A DNA stretch of 64,000 nt from assembly GCA_021733925.1 (NCBI GenBank), contig JAIPJY010000009.1, positions 62,001-126,000 on the forward strand, in the 5' to 3' direction. The notes beneath the pieces are model-generated. The model made no database searches. It was not told the origin of the DNA and was given only the letters and a program-made list of their open reading frames with translations. Numbering within the stretch: the first letter of the stretch is position 1; each line of letters begins with the position of its first letter. This DNA comes from Prosthecobacter sp. (GTDB taxonomy: Bacteria > Verrucomicrobiota > Verrucomicrobiia > Verrucomicrobiales > Verrucomicrobiaceae). The position numbers were made by a program, and so were the translations under genes. Shown here piece by piece: positions 26,504-36,300 of the stretch.

Positions 26504-26624
26504 CCAAAGCGGTTCTCCCTCTCCCCGCCCCTGGCAACCGACGACACCAAATCCTTTTCTTCGGGGAACCGGAGCGCAGCGGAGATAGACGAAGTCAAAG
26601 GGCCGGGGTGAGGGGATTGGCTTT
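26504..26624. repeat. Long imperfect hairpin repeat in the 310-bp gap after the small basic protein gene
   Basis: The left arm (26504-26530, caaagcggttctccctctcc onward) pairs imperfectly with the right arm (26599-26624, gggccggggtgaggggattg onward) across an interior of about 70 bp. The interior contains its own short inverted pieces (cttcggggaaccgg). It has the look of a dispersed intergenic repeat rather than a terminator, since no T-run follows. I see nothing else in the interval 26366-26675. Confidence 0.5.
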
Positions 26625-26675
26625 GTGCCCGTATGATGGCATCAGTCAAGATGGGCATCAAATAGCCAACAAGCT

Positions 26676-27074
26676 CTAGAAATCAGCTTCGACATGATAC
26701 TTTCCAAACCCGTCGAAGCAGACTGCGAGACCTTCTCGAAGCTTCTGAAATGCGGCAGCATCAAGTTCGAAGGACACTTTCATCGTCGAAAGTCCGCCCA
26801 TGAACTTGGATCCTTTGCCATTGAAGTGAACCTCCAGATGATCACGAAACAACGAGACACTTTCAATGCCGCCATACCCCGAGAAGCCCTGATCATTTCT
26901 TTCCGCATAGACTCGGTTCAAGCCGAGGCGGACACTTTGCTCATCCGGTTCAAAAACGCGTTGAAAGGTTAGATATTCCTCCTTCACGGGGTCAGCGTCG
27001 GCCAGCCACAGAGCTATCCCTCCTTCTTCGATCTCATCGACACTGACACACGAAGCTGTGAATTCGGACTTCAT
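26676..27074 (-). CDS. Imm10-like immunity protein
   Basis: The 132-residue protein begins MKSEFTASCVSVDEIEEGGI and contains YLTFQRVFEPDEQSVRLGLN. The segment GFSGYGGIESVSLFRDHLEVHF and the end FELDAAAFQKLREGL follow. The length and the GYGGIESV-x-hydrophobic pattern fit what I remember of the Imm10 family, immunity proteins of polymorphic toxin systems. This is from memory and could be wrong. No toxin gene is adjacent; the neighbours are gatB and rRNA-related genes, so it would be an orphan. The final residues are VCFDGFGKYHVEADF. Confidence 0.5.
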   Translation of the reverse strand: MKSEFTASCVSVDEIEEGGIALWLADADPVKEEYLTFQRVFEPDEQSVRLGLNRVYAERNDQGFSGYGGIESVSLFRDHLEVHFNGKGSKFMGGLSTMKVSFELDAAAFQKLREGLAVCFDGFGKYHVEADF

Positions 27075-27116
27075 TCGTCATTCCTCATTCGGGTTTCGTC
27101 ATTCCGCGCAGCGGCC

Positions 27117-28580
27117 TCATCCCAGCACCTTCTTCCGCACAATCTCCGTCACCATCTTCGGGTTCGCCTTGCCCTGGCTCGCCTTCATCGCCTGACCCGT
27201 AAACCAGTTCATGGCCTTCTCATTACCCGCCTGAACTTCAGCCACCTTGTCAGGATTGGCCGCGAGGATTTGCTCCACGATGGCCTCCAGCGCTCCGGTA
27301 TCGCTCACCTGCTCAAATCCCTTGGCCTTGATGATTTCCGCCGCAGGCTTGCCGGTTTCAAACATCTCCACAAAGACTTCCTTGCCCTGGTTGTTGGAAA
27401 TTTTCCCAGCCTCGATGGTGGCCACCAGCGCACTCAGCGCCTCCGCCTTCACCGGACATTCGGCAAGGGTCAGTGAGCGGTCATTGAGCGCACCCAGAAG
27501 ATCATTAATAACCCAGTTCGCGATCTTCTTCGCCGGCACCTTCGTGTCAGCAGCCACGGCAGCTTCATACCAAGAGGCAAGCTCCTTTTCGCTCGAAAGC
27601 ACCCCGGCATCATAAGCGCTGCAACCGTAGTCCTGTTCAAACCGGGCACGCTTCTCATGCGGCAGTTCCGGCACCTGCGACCTCATCTTGGCGACGAGAT
27701 CCGCCGTGCGCACCGGCAGCAAATCGGGGTCTGGGAAATAGCGGTAATCATGCGCATCTTCCTTCGAGCGCATCAGTGTCGTCTCGCCACGGTCATCGTC
27801 CCAGCGGAGAGTGCTTTGCACCAGTTTCTCACCCCGATCCAGACAGTCGGCCTGACGCTCGGTCTCATATTTAATCGCCCGCCGAATGGCGGACATCGAG
27901 TTGATGTTCTTCAGCTCGATCTTGGTGCCCAGCTCCGTCTGACCTTCCGGCCGCAGGGAAATGTTCACGTCACAGCGCAGGTTGCCCTTCTCCATGTCCG
28001 CATCGCTGACACCGCCATAAATCAAGATCTGCCGCAGGCTCGTGAGATAGGCAAAAGCCTCCTCCGCGCTGTCGATGTCCGGCTCGCTGACGATTTCCAT
28101 CAGCGGCGTGCCTGCGCGGTTGAAGTCGAGCGTCGAGAACTTGTCGTGGTGCGTGGACTTGCCCACATCCTCCTCCAAGTGAATGCGCGTGAGCTTCACC
28201 ACCTTCCCCGGATTGGCGATGCTCTTCTGCGCGTCCTTCGGATACGCCAGATCATACAGCGGCACACCACCGCCCAGGCAGAGCGGAAAGGGCATCTGCG
28301 TGATCTGGTAGTTCTTCGGCATGTCCGGATAGAAATAGTTTTTGCGGTCCCAGTTCACCACCGGCGGCGTTTCACAGCCCAGCATCAGCCCCGTGAGAAT
28401 CGTCTTTTCGATGGCGGCCTGGTTCAGCACCGGCAGCGCCCCCGGCAGCCCCATGCAGGTGGGACAGGTGTGCGTGTTCGGCTCCGCCCCATACTCGACC
28501 GGGCACGCGCAGAACATCTTGCTGCGCGTCGTGAGCTGCGCGTGAACTTCAAGGCCGATGGTGAGGATGTATTTGGGCAT
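27117..28580 (-). CDS. gatB: Aspartyl/glutamyl-tRNA amidotransferase subunit B
   Basis: GatB is the kinase/tRNA-binding subunit of the amidotransferase that converts Glu-tRNA-Gln (and Asp-tRNA-Asn) to the amide form. The 487-residue product has normal length. It begins YILTIGLEVHAQLTTRSKMFC with the zinc cysteines FCACP and HTCPTCMGLPGALPVLN. It has the kinase-core segments KNYFYPDMPKNYQI and LRCDVNISLRPEG, and the C-terminal YqeY/GatB tail ending ANPKMVTEIVRKKV. The gatA and gatC genes are not in the window. Confidence 0.96.
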   Translation of the reverse strand: MPKYILTIGLEVHAQLTTRSKMFCACPVEYGAEPNTHTCPTCMGLPGALPVLNQAAIEKTILTGLMLGCETPPVVNWDRKNYFYPDMPKNYQITQMPFPLCLGGGVPLYDLAYPKDAQKSIANPGKVVKLTRIHLEEDVGKSTHHDKFSTLDFNRAGTPLMEIVSEPDIDSAEEAFAYLTSLRQILIYGGVSDADMEKGNLRCDVNISLRPEGQTELGTKIELKNINSMSAIRRAIKYETERQADCLDRGEKLVQSTLRWDDDRGETTLMRSKEDAHDYRYFPDPDLLPVRTADLVAKMRSQVPELPHEKRARFEQDYGCSAYDAGVLSSEKELASWYEAAVAADTKVPAKKIANWVINDLLGALNDRSLTLAECPVKAEALSALVATIEAGKISNNQGKEVFVEMFETGKPAAEIIKAKGFEQVSDTGALEAIVEQILAANPDKVAEVQAGNEKAMNWFTGQAMKASQGKANPKMVTEIVRKKVLG

Positions 28581-28685
28581 GCTGAAAAAAAGACGAGTGC
28601 CGGAAGATCAAAGCGAGAGCCACGCCCGGGGCAACGTGCCGTTGGCAGTTTTTTCACTCTCCGCTCAAGTCAAAACCGCGCCACC

Positions 28686-29576
28686 TCAATGCAGCGTCAC
28701 CGGTTGCGGCGGCGGAGGCTGGTGATACACCACGGAATCCATCGCCTGCTCCAAAGCCATGCCGCTGAGAATGGGCTGCAGGTCGGGGTGGTTCGCCACT
28801 TTCTCAATCTTGGGCATCTGCATCAGCCCGGCGAAGTCCTTGTTCTTGATGGCCTCCCGCACGGCTGGATCGTAGCCGAGTTCAACGATGAGCGGATGGT
28901 TCAGCGCGTTGGCCGTGGCCGGGCTTTGATCCGCCAGACGCTGCCACATCGTGCCTTCAGGCCACAAAATCAGCAGGCGGGCCAGATTGGCCGTGGGTTT
29001 GATGTCGTAGGGGTCCAGCTTCTTCGCCAGACCCCCGATGAAGCTGTTGTCGATCTTCTGGCTCAGAGTGTAAAAAACGGACTTCGCCTGGCTCTCGATC
29101 GACCCGCCTTTTTTGACGATCTCCGAGGCATTCTCCATGCCATACAGGCTTCCCACCACCCGCAGCACCATGCTGCCCAGCCACAGCAGCCCCCCGGAGG
29201 GAATGATGCTGACGATCAGCCCTTTCCACCCCGTCAGCCCACCCAGCATTCGCATCAGGCCAAAAGCCGCCAGAAAGTACTTCCCCACCTTGCACACACC
29301 AAACATCAGCACAGCCGCAAGCCCGGACATGACGATCAGCCGGTTCGTTGTCATGTGCATCCCCGCCGCGCCAAAAATCTGCACCCGGTGCATGAACACA
29401 TACCACGCCGCCCAGGCGCACATCGCCAGCGTCACCACATTCACAATCTGCTGCACCACCCCCTTCGCAAACGCCAGCCCCGCCGCGAACGCAATGAAGC
29501 CTACAATAGCGATGGTGGCCCACATGCTGTGTGGCACCTTCTGGGCATACTGGAGCACTTCGCTGGGGTGAGGCAT
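28686..29576 (-). CDS. Multi-pass membrane protein of unknown function (CvpA-like topology)
   Basis: From the ATG at 29576 the protein has 296 residues. The N-terminal half contains about four membrane segments, for example ATIAIVGFIAFAAGLAFA, VNVVTLAMCAWAAWYVF, RLIVMSGLAAVLMFGV and IVSIIPSGGLLWLGSMVL. The C-terminal half is soluble, with SPATANALNHPLIVELGYDPAVREA, and ends in a proline-rich HQPPPPQPVTLH. The layout recalls CvpA-family proteins, but I do not recognise a clear signature. It lies between gatB and trpD on the same strand and may share their transcript. Confidence 0.65.
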   Translation of the reverse strand: MPHPSEVLQYAQKVPHSMWATIAIVGFIAFAAGLAFAKGVVQQIVNVVTLAMCAWAAWYVFMHRVQIFGAAGMHMTTNRLIVMSGLAAVLMFGVCKVGKYFLAAFGLMRMLGGLTGWKGLIVSIIPSGGLLWLGSMVLRVVGSLYGMENASEIVKKGGSIESQAKSVFYTLSQKIDNSFIGGLAKKLDPYDIKPTANLARLLILWPEGTMWQRLADQSPATANALNHPLIVELGYDPAVREAIKNKDFAGLMQMPKIEKVANHPDLQPILSGMALEQAMDSVVYHQPPPPQPVTLH

Positions 29577-29644
29577 AAGCGAGACAAACAAATATTCAGG
29601 ACATCTTAACATCTTCCACCTCCCTGTCTTGCGGGAAAATGACC

Positions 29645-30682
29645 TTAGATCAAATCCTGCATCGCCCGCAGCTTGGCATGCGCCGCACCACGGTCCAGCA
29701 ATTCCTCCGCCAGCGCTTTGCCTGCCGCCAGATCCGCTGAGATGCCGGTGATCACAAAACCCGCCGCCGCATTCAGCACCGCGATGTCACGTTTGGCACC
29801 CTTGATCGTTCCCGCCAGCACACCTTCCAGAGTCAGCGCATTCTCCGTCGCATCCCCCCCCACCAGCTCTTCGAGGGCGGCTTTGCCAAAGCCCAGATCT
29901 TTAGGATCAATCCGGGTCTCGCAGAGCTTCCCGTCCACCAGCTGGCAGACATCATTCACCCCGAGCGTGGAGAGTTCATCCATCCCCTGCCCGGCTCCGG
30001 CCGTGCCATGCACCACCCAGGCGCCTTTGCGACCCAGTTGCACCAGAATCTCGCCAAACGCCCGCGTCAGCTTCGGATCAAACACCCCAATAAGCTGATA
30101 GTCCGGCCGCCCGGGATTGAGCAACGGCCCGACCACATTGAAAATCGAACGCTGCCCCTCCGCCGCGAGCAGCTTCCGCGCCTCCGCCACCGCTTTGAAC
30201 GCCGGATGATACAACGGCGCAAAAAAGAAACCCAGCCCGATGTTCTCCAGCCCCGCCACGACTTTTTCCTTCGGCAGATCAATCTTGATGCCCAGCGCCT
30301 CCAGCACATCCGCCCCTCCTGCCTTCGAGGTGATGCCTCGATTACCATGCTTCGTCACGCACACACCACCTGCCGCCAGAATGAACATCGCCGTGCTCGA
30401 CACATTGAACAAATGCAGCTGGTCCCCGCCCGTACCCACGACATCCAGCATCGGGCCCATCAACTTGCTGCGATCAATCCCCGGATCGACCGCCAGCTTC
30501 AAAAACTCCTGCACAAACATCGCGATCTCCGCCGGCGTTTCCCCCTTCTTCGCCAGCGCACGCAAAAAATCTGCCTTGGTCGCCGCCGTGACTGTAGGAT
30601 CCACCAGCTGTGCTGCAGCATCTGCAATTTGCGCTTCGTCGAGGTGCGTTCCAGCTTTGAGTGAGGCATTGAGGATATCCAT
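29645..30682 (-). CDS. trpD: Anthranilate phosphoribosyltransferase
   Basis: TrpD transfers the ribose phosphate of PRPP to anthranilate, the second step of tryptophan synthesis. The 345-residue product has the PRPP-binding GTGGD in MLDVVGTGGDQLHLFNVSS. It also has KHGNRGITSKAGGADVLEALG and FNVVGPLLNPGRPDYQLIGV, all characteristic. The ATG at 30682 opens with MDILNASLKAGTHLDEAQ, the usual N-terminal helix. No other trp gene is next to it. Confidence 0.95.
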   Translation of the reverse strand: MDILNASLKAGTHLDEAQIADAAAQLVDPTVTAATKADFLRALAKKGETPAEIAMFVQEFLKLAVDPGIDRSKLMGPMLDVVGTGGDQLHLFNVSSTAMFILAAGGVCVTKHGNRGITSKAGGADVLEALGIKIDLPKEKVVAGLENIGLGFFFAPLYHPAFKAVAEARKLLAAEGQRSIFNVVGPLLNPGRPDYQLIGVFDPKLTRAFGEILVQLGRKGAWVVHGTAGAGQGMDELSTLGVNDVCQLVDGKLCETRIDPKDLGFGKAALEELVGGDATENALTLEGVLAGTIKGAKRDIAVLNAAAGFVITGISADLAAGKALAEELLDRGAAHAKLRAMQDLI

Positions 30683-30764
30683 GCGTCGAGTCTGCCCGAC
30701 TCCCTGGTTTTTGGCAACCACTTGAGTGATTGCGGTCCGCAACGATTTAGCCTATTCTCTGCCC

Positions 30765-30941
30765 ATGAGCAGTCGCGCCCCAGCCTTGAAGACATGCCTC
30801 AATCCCCCGTCGCAGCCAGCCCCCCTCCCGAAGACCTCCTCCTCGCGGAAGCGGTCCAAGTCTGCCGAGGAACTGCGGGCGATGATCGAGCGGAATCTGG
30901 GTCGCAAGCTGATCCGGATTCCCAGCGGCGTCGACAGATAG
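30765..30941 (+). CDS. Possible small protein overlapping the kinase-fold-like gene
   Basis: A 58-codon frame starts at ATG 30765 and ends at 30941. It reads MSSRAPALKTCLNPPSQPAP, then a basic stretch, then KSAEELRAMIERNLGRKLIR and IPSGVDR. The last 35 residues look like a genuine helix-rich segment and not frame noise. It overlaps the candidate N-terminus of the next gene (30794 onward) in another frame. Either this is a real short gene and the next gene starts later (a TTG at 30947 is in frame, 6 bp after this stop), or it is spurious. Confidence 0.35.
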   Translation: MSSRAPALKTCLNPPSQPAPLPKTSSSRKRSKSAEELRAMIERNLGRKLIRIPSGVDR

Positions 30942-31576
30942 CCGCATTGGAACACTGGGCTTCACGAAAAGGCCTTTTAATCGACCACTTAGTTCCTGAT
31001 GAGGTGGATGATTCGCGCACTCGCGAACATCACATCTTTTTTCATCCGGCGGACCCATCCCGCATCTACAAAATCACCAAAGGCCCCGGCTGGGGCATCT
31101 TCCCCGCCTCGCTCGCCACCACCCGGCACAAGCCCGTGCGTTACTGGTTCGAAGACCGCCCCGCCACACCCTTGGAATACTTTGAGCGCACGCTGCTCTC
31201 CAACACCCATCTGATGCACGAGTTGAATCGGGACGACTATCCCGTCCTCAATCGCCTTGAAGGCTTCGTTCACAGTCACGGCCAGCTTCAAGCCATCACT
31301 TCCCAGCCAGTTTTTGACGGCTCCCCGGCCACACCGTCGATGATGGCCTCTTGGTTCATCAAACGCGGCTTCTGTTTCATCCGCTCCTGGGCATGGTTCC
31401 GCCCGGCAGATGGTCTGGCGGTATTCGATGCCTACATGGACAACGTGATGGACTGTGACGACGAACTCGTTCCCTTTGACGTCATCCCCATCCTGGCGAA
31501 AGGCCCGCTGCTGGAATCTTTGCATGCAGCCGTGGCCCGCCTTGACTCTCAATCCCACCTTCCAGACCCATCTTGA
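30794..31576 (+). CDS. Uncharacterised protein with a kinase-fold-like C-terminal half
   Basis: From ATG 30794 the product is about 260 residues; a TTG at 30947 would give about 209. The conserved-looking part runs from RQIAALEHWASRKGLLIDHL through EHHIFFHPADPSRIYKITKG. Near the end come VFDAYMDNVMDCDDELVPFD and VIPIL. The pair of a basic residue in a beta-strand (YKIT) and a late DNVM-x-LVPFDV recalls the Lys strand and the DxN / D-x motifs of aminoglycoside-phosphotransferase-like kinases. This is inference only. Its stop overlaps the TTG start of the Hsp70 gene by 4 bp, so it is probably in one operon with it. Confidence 0.6.
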   Translation: MPQSPVAASPPPEDLLLAEAVQVCRGTAGDDRAESGSQADPDSQRRRQIAALEHWASRKGLLIDHLVPDEVDDSRTREHHIFFHPADPSRIYKITKGPGWGIFPASLATTRHKPVRYWFEDRPATPLEYFERTLLSNTHLMHELNRDDYPVLNRLEGFVHSHGQLQAITSQPVFDGSPATPSMMASWFIKRGFCFIRSWAWFRPADGLAVFDAYMDNVMDCDDELVPFDVIPILAKGPLLESLHAAVARLDSQSHLPDPS

Positions 31577-33306
31577 GCACCCGTCCCATCCTCGGCATCG
31601 ACCTCGGCACCACGAACTCCCTCGTCGGTGTCGTTGACAGCGGCTTCCCCATCCTGCTGGCGGATGAACACGGCAGCCGCAGCACCCCCAGCGCCGTGTG
31701 CATCGCCCAGGACGGCAGCATCGCTGTCGGAGCCGTGGCTCTGCGCCAACGCGCGCTACACCCCGCGCGCACCATCACCTCAGTAAAGCGCCTCATCGGC
31801 CGCCGCCCAGGCGAAGCCGGATGGACACCACCCTATTCCCTCAGCGATTTAAAAACCTCCCCCGTCGAAGCCTCTGCGGAGATCCTCAAACATCTCAAGG
31901 CCGTCGCCGAACGCGCTCTCGAACAATCCGTCTCACAGGCCGTCATCACCGTCCCTGCCTACTTCAACGACGCCCAGCGCAACGCCACCAAACGCGCTGG
32001 CGAACTCGCCGGACTCGAAGTCCTGCGCATCCTCAGCGAGCCCACCGCCGCCGCACTCGCCTATGGCCTCGACAAACTCACCGAGCATCAAAAGATCGCC
32101 GTCTATGACCTCGGCGGCGGCACCTTCGACATCTCCGTCCTCGAAATGCGCGACGGCACTTTCCAGGTGCTCTCCACCGCTGGCGACACCCAGCTCGGCG
32201 GCGATGACATCGACCGCCTCCTCGCCGAACACATCGCGCAAAAACTGGCACTGCCCTCCCACGACATCCGCGTCCTCGAAGCCGCCGAGTCCGTCAAAAA
32301 GCGCCTCTCCTCCGATGACTCAGCCTCCTTCAACGGCCTCGACATCACCCGCGCCGATCTCGAAAAAATCGCCCGCCCATGGATCGAGCGCACCCGCATC
32401 CACTGCCTCCGTGCCTTGAGCGATGCAGGCGTCAAAGCTGCAGAACTCGATGAAGTCATCCTCGTCGGCGGCAGCACCCGCATGCCGCTGGTGCGCGACT
32501 ACGTGCGCGAACTCTTCGCCCGCGAACCCAACACCTCGCAAAACCCCGACGAAGCCATCGCCCTCGGTGCCACCATTCAGGCTGGCATCCTCGGCGGCAG
32601 CCTGCGCCAGGTGCTGCTGCTTGATGTCACCCCGCTCTCACTCGGCATCGAAACCTTCGGTGGCCTGATGAACATCATCATCCCGCGCAACACCACCATT
32701 CCCGCCAAAGCCGGCGAGATGTTCACCAATGCCGTCGCCAATCAGGACAGCATGCTCATCCGCATCCTCCAGGGCGAACGCGAACTCGCCAAGGACAACT
32801 GGGAGCTGGGTCGCATCGAAGTCCCCTTCCCCTCCGGCCCCAAAGGCAGCGCCCGCGTCGGCGTGCAGTTCAGCATTGATGCAGACGGCATCCTGCACGT
32901 CCTCGCCCGCGACACCGCCACCAATCAGGACACCACATTGCAAATCAGCGGCACCGCCGTCGATGTCGAAGACGAACGCGTGGAGCAGATGATCTCCGAG
33001 AGCGTCGATTTCGCCTTCGAGGACATGAACGAACGCATCTGGACCGAAGCCAGGCTCAAAGCCGAAGAGCTGCTCCCCGCCGTCGATGCCGCACTTGATC
33101 AACTCGGTGACGCAATCAGTGCCGAAGAAAAATCCGAAGTGCTCAGCCAGGCCGCCGCCGTCCGCACCCTGCTCGATGCCCCGGATCACGACGCCAAGGC
33201 CCTCAAAGCCGCCACCCAGTTGCTCGATGACGCCACCCAGTCCCTCGCCGTGATGCTGATCGATCGTGCGATGGAGGAATCGCTGGTTCGCCGGGGACTG
33301 GTTTGA
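31573..33306 (+). CDS. Hsp70-family chaperone (DnaK/HscC-like paralogue)
   Basis: The 577-residue protein carries all three Hsp70 signatures: GIDLGTTNS (8-16), IAVYDLGGGTFDISVLEM, and VILVGGSTRMPLVRDYV. The peptide-binding part begins LLDVTPLSLGIETFGGLMN with NTTIPAKA. It is shorter than housekeeping DnaK (about 640) and lacks an extended acidic tail, so it is more likely a specialised HscC/HscA-like paralogue. The start is TTG at 31573, overlapping the previous stop (TTGA), which indicates coupling. No dnaJ or grpE lies nearby. The following gene is a Ser/Thr kinase-lectin fusion, only 64 bp away. Confidence 0.93.
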   Translation: MSTRPILGIDLGTTNSLVGVVDSGFPILLADEHGSRSTPSAVCIAQDGSIAVGAVALRQRALHPARTITSVKRLIGRRPGEAGWTPPYSLSDLKTSPVEASAEILKHLKAVAERALEQSVSQAVITVPAYFNDAQRNATKRAGELAGLEVLRILSEPTAAALAYGLDKLTEHQKIAVYDLGGGTFDISVLEMRDGTFQVLSTAGDTQLGGDDIDRLLAEHIAQKLALPSHDIRVLEAAESVKKRLSSDDSASFNGLDITRADLEKIARPWIERTRIHCLRALSDAGVKAAELDEVILVGGSTRMPLVRDYVRELFAREPNTSQNPDEAIALGATIQAGILGGSLRQVLLLDVTPLSLGIETFGGLMNIIIPRNTTIPAKAGEMFTNAVANQDSMLIRILQGERELAKDNWELGRIEVPFPSGPKGSARVGVQFSIDADGILHVLARDTATNQDTTLQISGTAVDVEDERVEQMISESVDFAFEDMNERIWTEARLKAEELLPAVDAALDQLGDAISAEEKSEVLSQAAAVRTLLDAPDHDAKALKAATQLLDDATQSLAVMLIDRAMEESLVRRGLV

Positions 33307-33370
33307 TTTTCCTGTTCCCAATTTCGAGGCAGGCCGCTACGATCCGCGCAATGATCGTTTTATAGTGGCC

Positions 33371-36300
33371 ATGAATGAGAAATCTCAACATGACGGTGCC
33401 TTGGGGTGGACGCCTCCAGCACCGGAGCACCTGCAGGCCATGCTGCCCCAGTATGATCAATGGGAGATGATTGGCTGCGGTGGCATGGGCGCCGTTTACA
33501 AAGCACGCCAGATTTCACTCGACCGTCTCGTCGCCATCAAGGTGCTGCCTCCCCAGGTGGCGGAAGACGAAGCAGAGTACATCGAACGCTTCAGGAACGA
33601 AGCCCGCACGATGGCCAGGATGAACCATCCCGCCATCGTGGCCGTGTACGATTTCGGCGAAACCCGCGACGAACTTCTCTACATCGTCATGGAGTACATC
33701 GACGGCACGGACGTGTCCAAGATGATCCTTGCACAAGGGAAGCTGCCGGTGGAGCACGCCATGGCGATCACCGCCCATGTCTGCGATGCCCTGGCCTACG
33801 CACACGAGCACGGCGTCGTTCACCGCGACATCAAGCCGGCGAACATTCTCATCAACATGGAAGGGGCCGTCAAGGTGGCCGACTTCGGGCTGGCCCGCAT
33901 GAATGCCCCCGGTCAAAACGGCGCCCTCACCCAGGAAGGCACCACCATGGGCACGCCAGACTACGTCGCACCCGAGGTCCTGATCATCGGCATGCAGGTC
34001 GATGGCCGCGCCGATCTGTATGCCGTCGGCGTGATGCTCTACAACATGCTCACCGGCAGAATCCCGCGCGGCAATTTCCAAATGCCCAGTGAGAAAATGG
34101 GCTGCGACATACGCTACGACGCCATCATTCGCAAAGCGATGGAGCAGGATGTGGACAGACGCTATCAGACCTCTCGTGAGCTGCGCCGTGATCTCGATCA
34201 GATCCTCACCGTCCCCGTCGCCAAAGAAAAGCCAGCCCGGCAGGCACCAGCCGGCGGCATGCTCCCGCGCCAGCCCCCACCACCCCCTCCGCCTCCCGCC
34301 ACCCCCTGGGGCATGGTCGCCGCCGCCGTGATCGTTGTCGGCGTGGCCGCGGTCCTTCTCATGCGGCCAGCTCATCCGCCTCCAGCTCCTCCAGCTCCTC
34401 CAGCTTCCGAAGTCGCTCAGGTCCAGCCCGCCAAACCGCAGCCTCCCCAGCCGACTCCTGGGCCGAAGCCACCGGTCACCGCGCCCCCCGTGTCCGTCGT
34501 CTCGCCATCGGACCCCAACGCCCCCAAAGGCAGCCCCCTGTCCAAATTCCCGGTGCTGATCTACAACGGTCACTACTATCAGGTCGTGGGAGAACAGTTG
34601 AGCCAATCCAACGCCCAAAAGCACGCCCAAAGCCTCGGTGCCCATCTGGCCACGATCAACAGCCAAGGAGAGCAGACCTGGATGAACCGGGTCCTCCCCT
34701 TCCACTTGCAGAAAGTGCCGCAATCGATGGCCACCATCGGCGGCGCGCGCGAAAACGGCGTGTGGAAGTGGGTCACCGGAGAGCCCTTTAAGTTCACCAA
34801 CTGGGAGGATGCCACAGCCGCCGCATCTGAACCGGAGAAAAACTTCGTCCTGAAAATCACCGCCACTTCCTATGCCAAAACGGAGTGGGGCTTTGGTGTC
34901 GACACTGCCGAACGTGCCTTCCTCCTCGAATGGGATGGCAGGCCCCCAAAAATACCCGCGCCCGTCTCTCCTCCACAGCCCATGCCCTTGGTCGAAAGCG
35001 AAGGGGCCAAACGGCTGCACGAACTGGACGCCAGCTTCCATGCCGCGCTCGAGCGTGATGTCCTCGCGGTTCATCGTACCGCACTCGAAGACTTGAACTC
35101 CAAATACCTCGCCGCCTTGGATCGCGCGCTGTCAGCCGAGACTGCCGCAGCGCGCCTGCCACAGGCGCTCGCCCTGCGTGAGGAGCAGCAGCTCATCTCC
35201 AGCCACAGCCCGCTGCCTGCAGAGGATGCGCCCAATCTGCCCACGCCGCTGAACACCCTGCGCTCCACCTACCGCGCCAACCTGCATCCCATCGAAATCG
35301 CCCGTAACAACGCCATCATTTCCCTCTTCCTCAAGTATGAAGAACTGCTGAAGGCCGAGCAGGCGGAATGGACCCAGGCCGCAAAGCTGGACGACGCCAA
35401 ACTCGCCGAAGAACGCATCACCAGTCTCTCCCGCGAACGTGCCGCCCTCCTCAATGAGGCCAAGGAACTCCTGCCCGGAGGACAGGAACTGGTGCTGCAA
35501 AAAGGCGAACGCTTCGTCTCCGCAGAAAAGTTCACGCCGCCCGTGGAGTTCACCCTCGTGGTGAAAACGCGCCAGGATGACCTGCGGCTGGCCTACACCG
35601 CCAAGCAGGTGATCTTTAACTGGGAAAACAATCAGGACGATCTGCGCATCGTTGCCGATCCCGGCGGCGCCCGCCCCGTGCCCGGCATGGGACGCATCCC
35701 GGCAGACACCTTTGTCACCATCCAGTGGCGCATCCTCCCGCACATGCAGAGCATCAGTGTCGATGGCAAACGCCGTTTCCTCCACTTTGGTGACTACTCC
35801 AAAGTGAACAAGCCCTTGGAAATTTTCCCGCTGAATGACGTCGTCACAATCAAGTCCGCCAAGGTGAAGGTGATGGACCTCCAAACCCTCGAAGACCAGA
35901 TCGCCAGCACCCCGGCAATGCGTGAGCTGTTTCTCAACAAAACCGAATGGACCGGCAAGCTCACCATTCCCGCAGGCACCTACCGTCCTCTGCGCCGCAT
36001 TGACATCGGCGCTCCCGGCAAGAAAGACCCGAAGGCACAATACGACGAGCAGCGCGGCGATGTGACGAGCCTGCCCGGCATGCGCATCGAAAATGTGCGC
36101 TTCCACCTGCGCGAAGGCTCCTGGAAGGCCGCCGGCGGCCGTTTCCAGGATGTGAGGATCACCGCCGACCTCGGCGGCAGCTTTGAAGCAAGCGACAGCG
36201 TGTTTCAGGACTGCCTGCTGGCCAAGGAGGGCATGTGGGGCGTTCCCTATTTCAGCAGCAAATGGCAGTTCACGAACTGTGTGATTCAAGGCTCTTTCAT

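Noticed and set aside
27657-29609. A 650-residue His/Arg/Gln-rich plus-strand frame opposite gatB and the membrane protein gene
   Set aside because: It has shadow composition and no motif. GatB and the membrane protein on the minus strand explain the DNA.
33515-35074. A 519-residue Gly/His-rich minus-strand frame inside the kinase-lectin gene
   Set aside because: It is a shadow of the kinase gene, which shows all Hanks motifs and the lectin domain.
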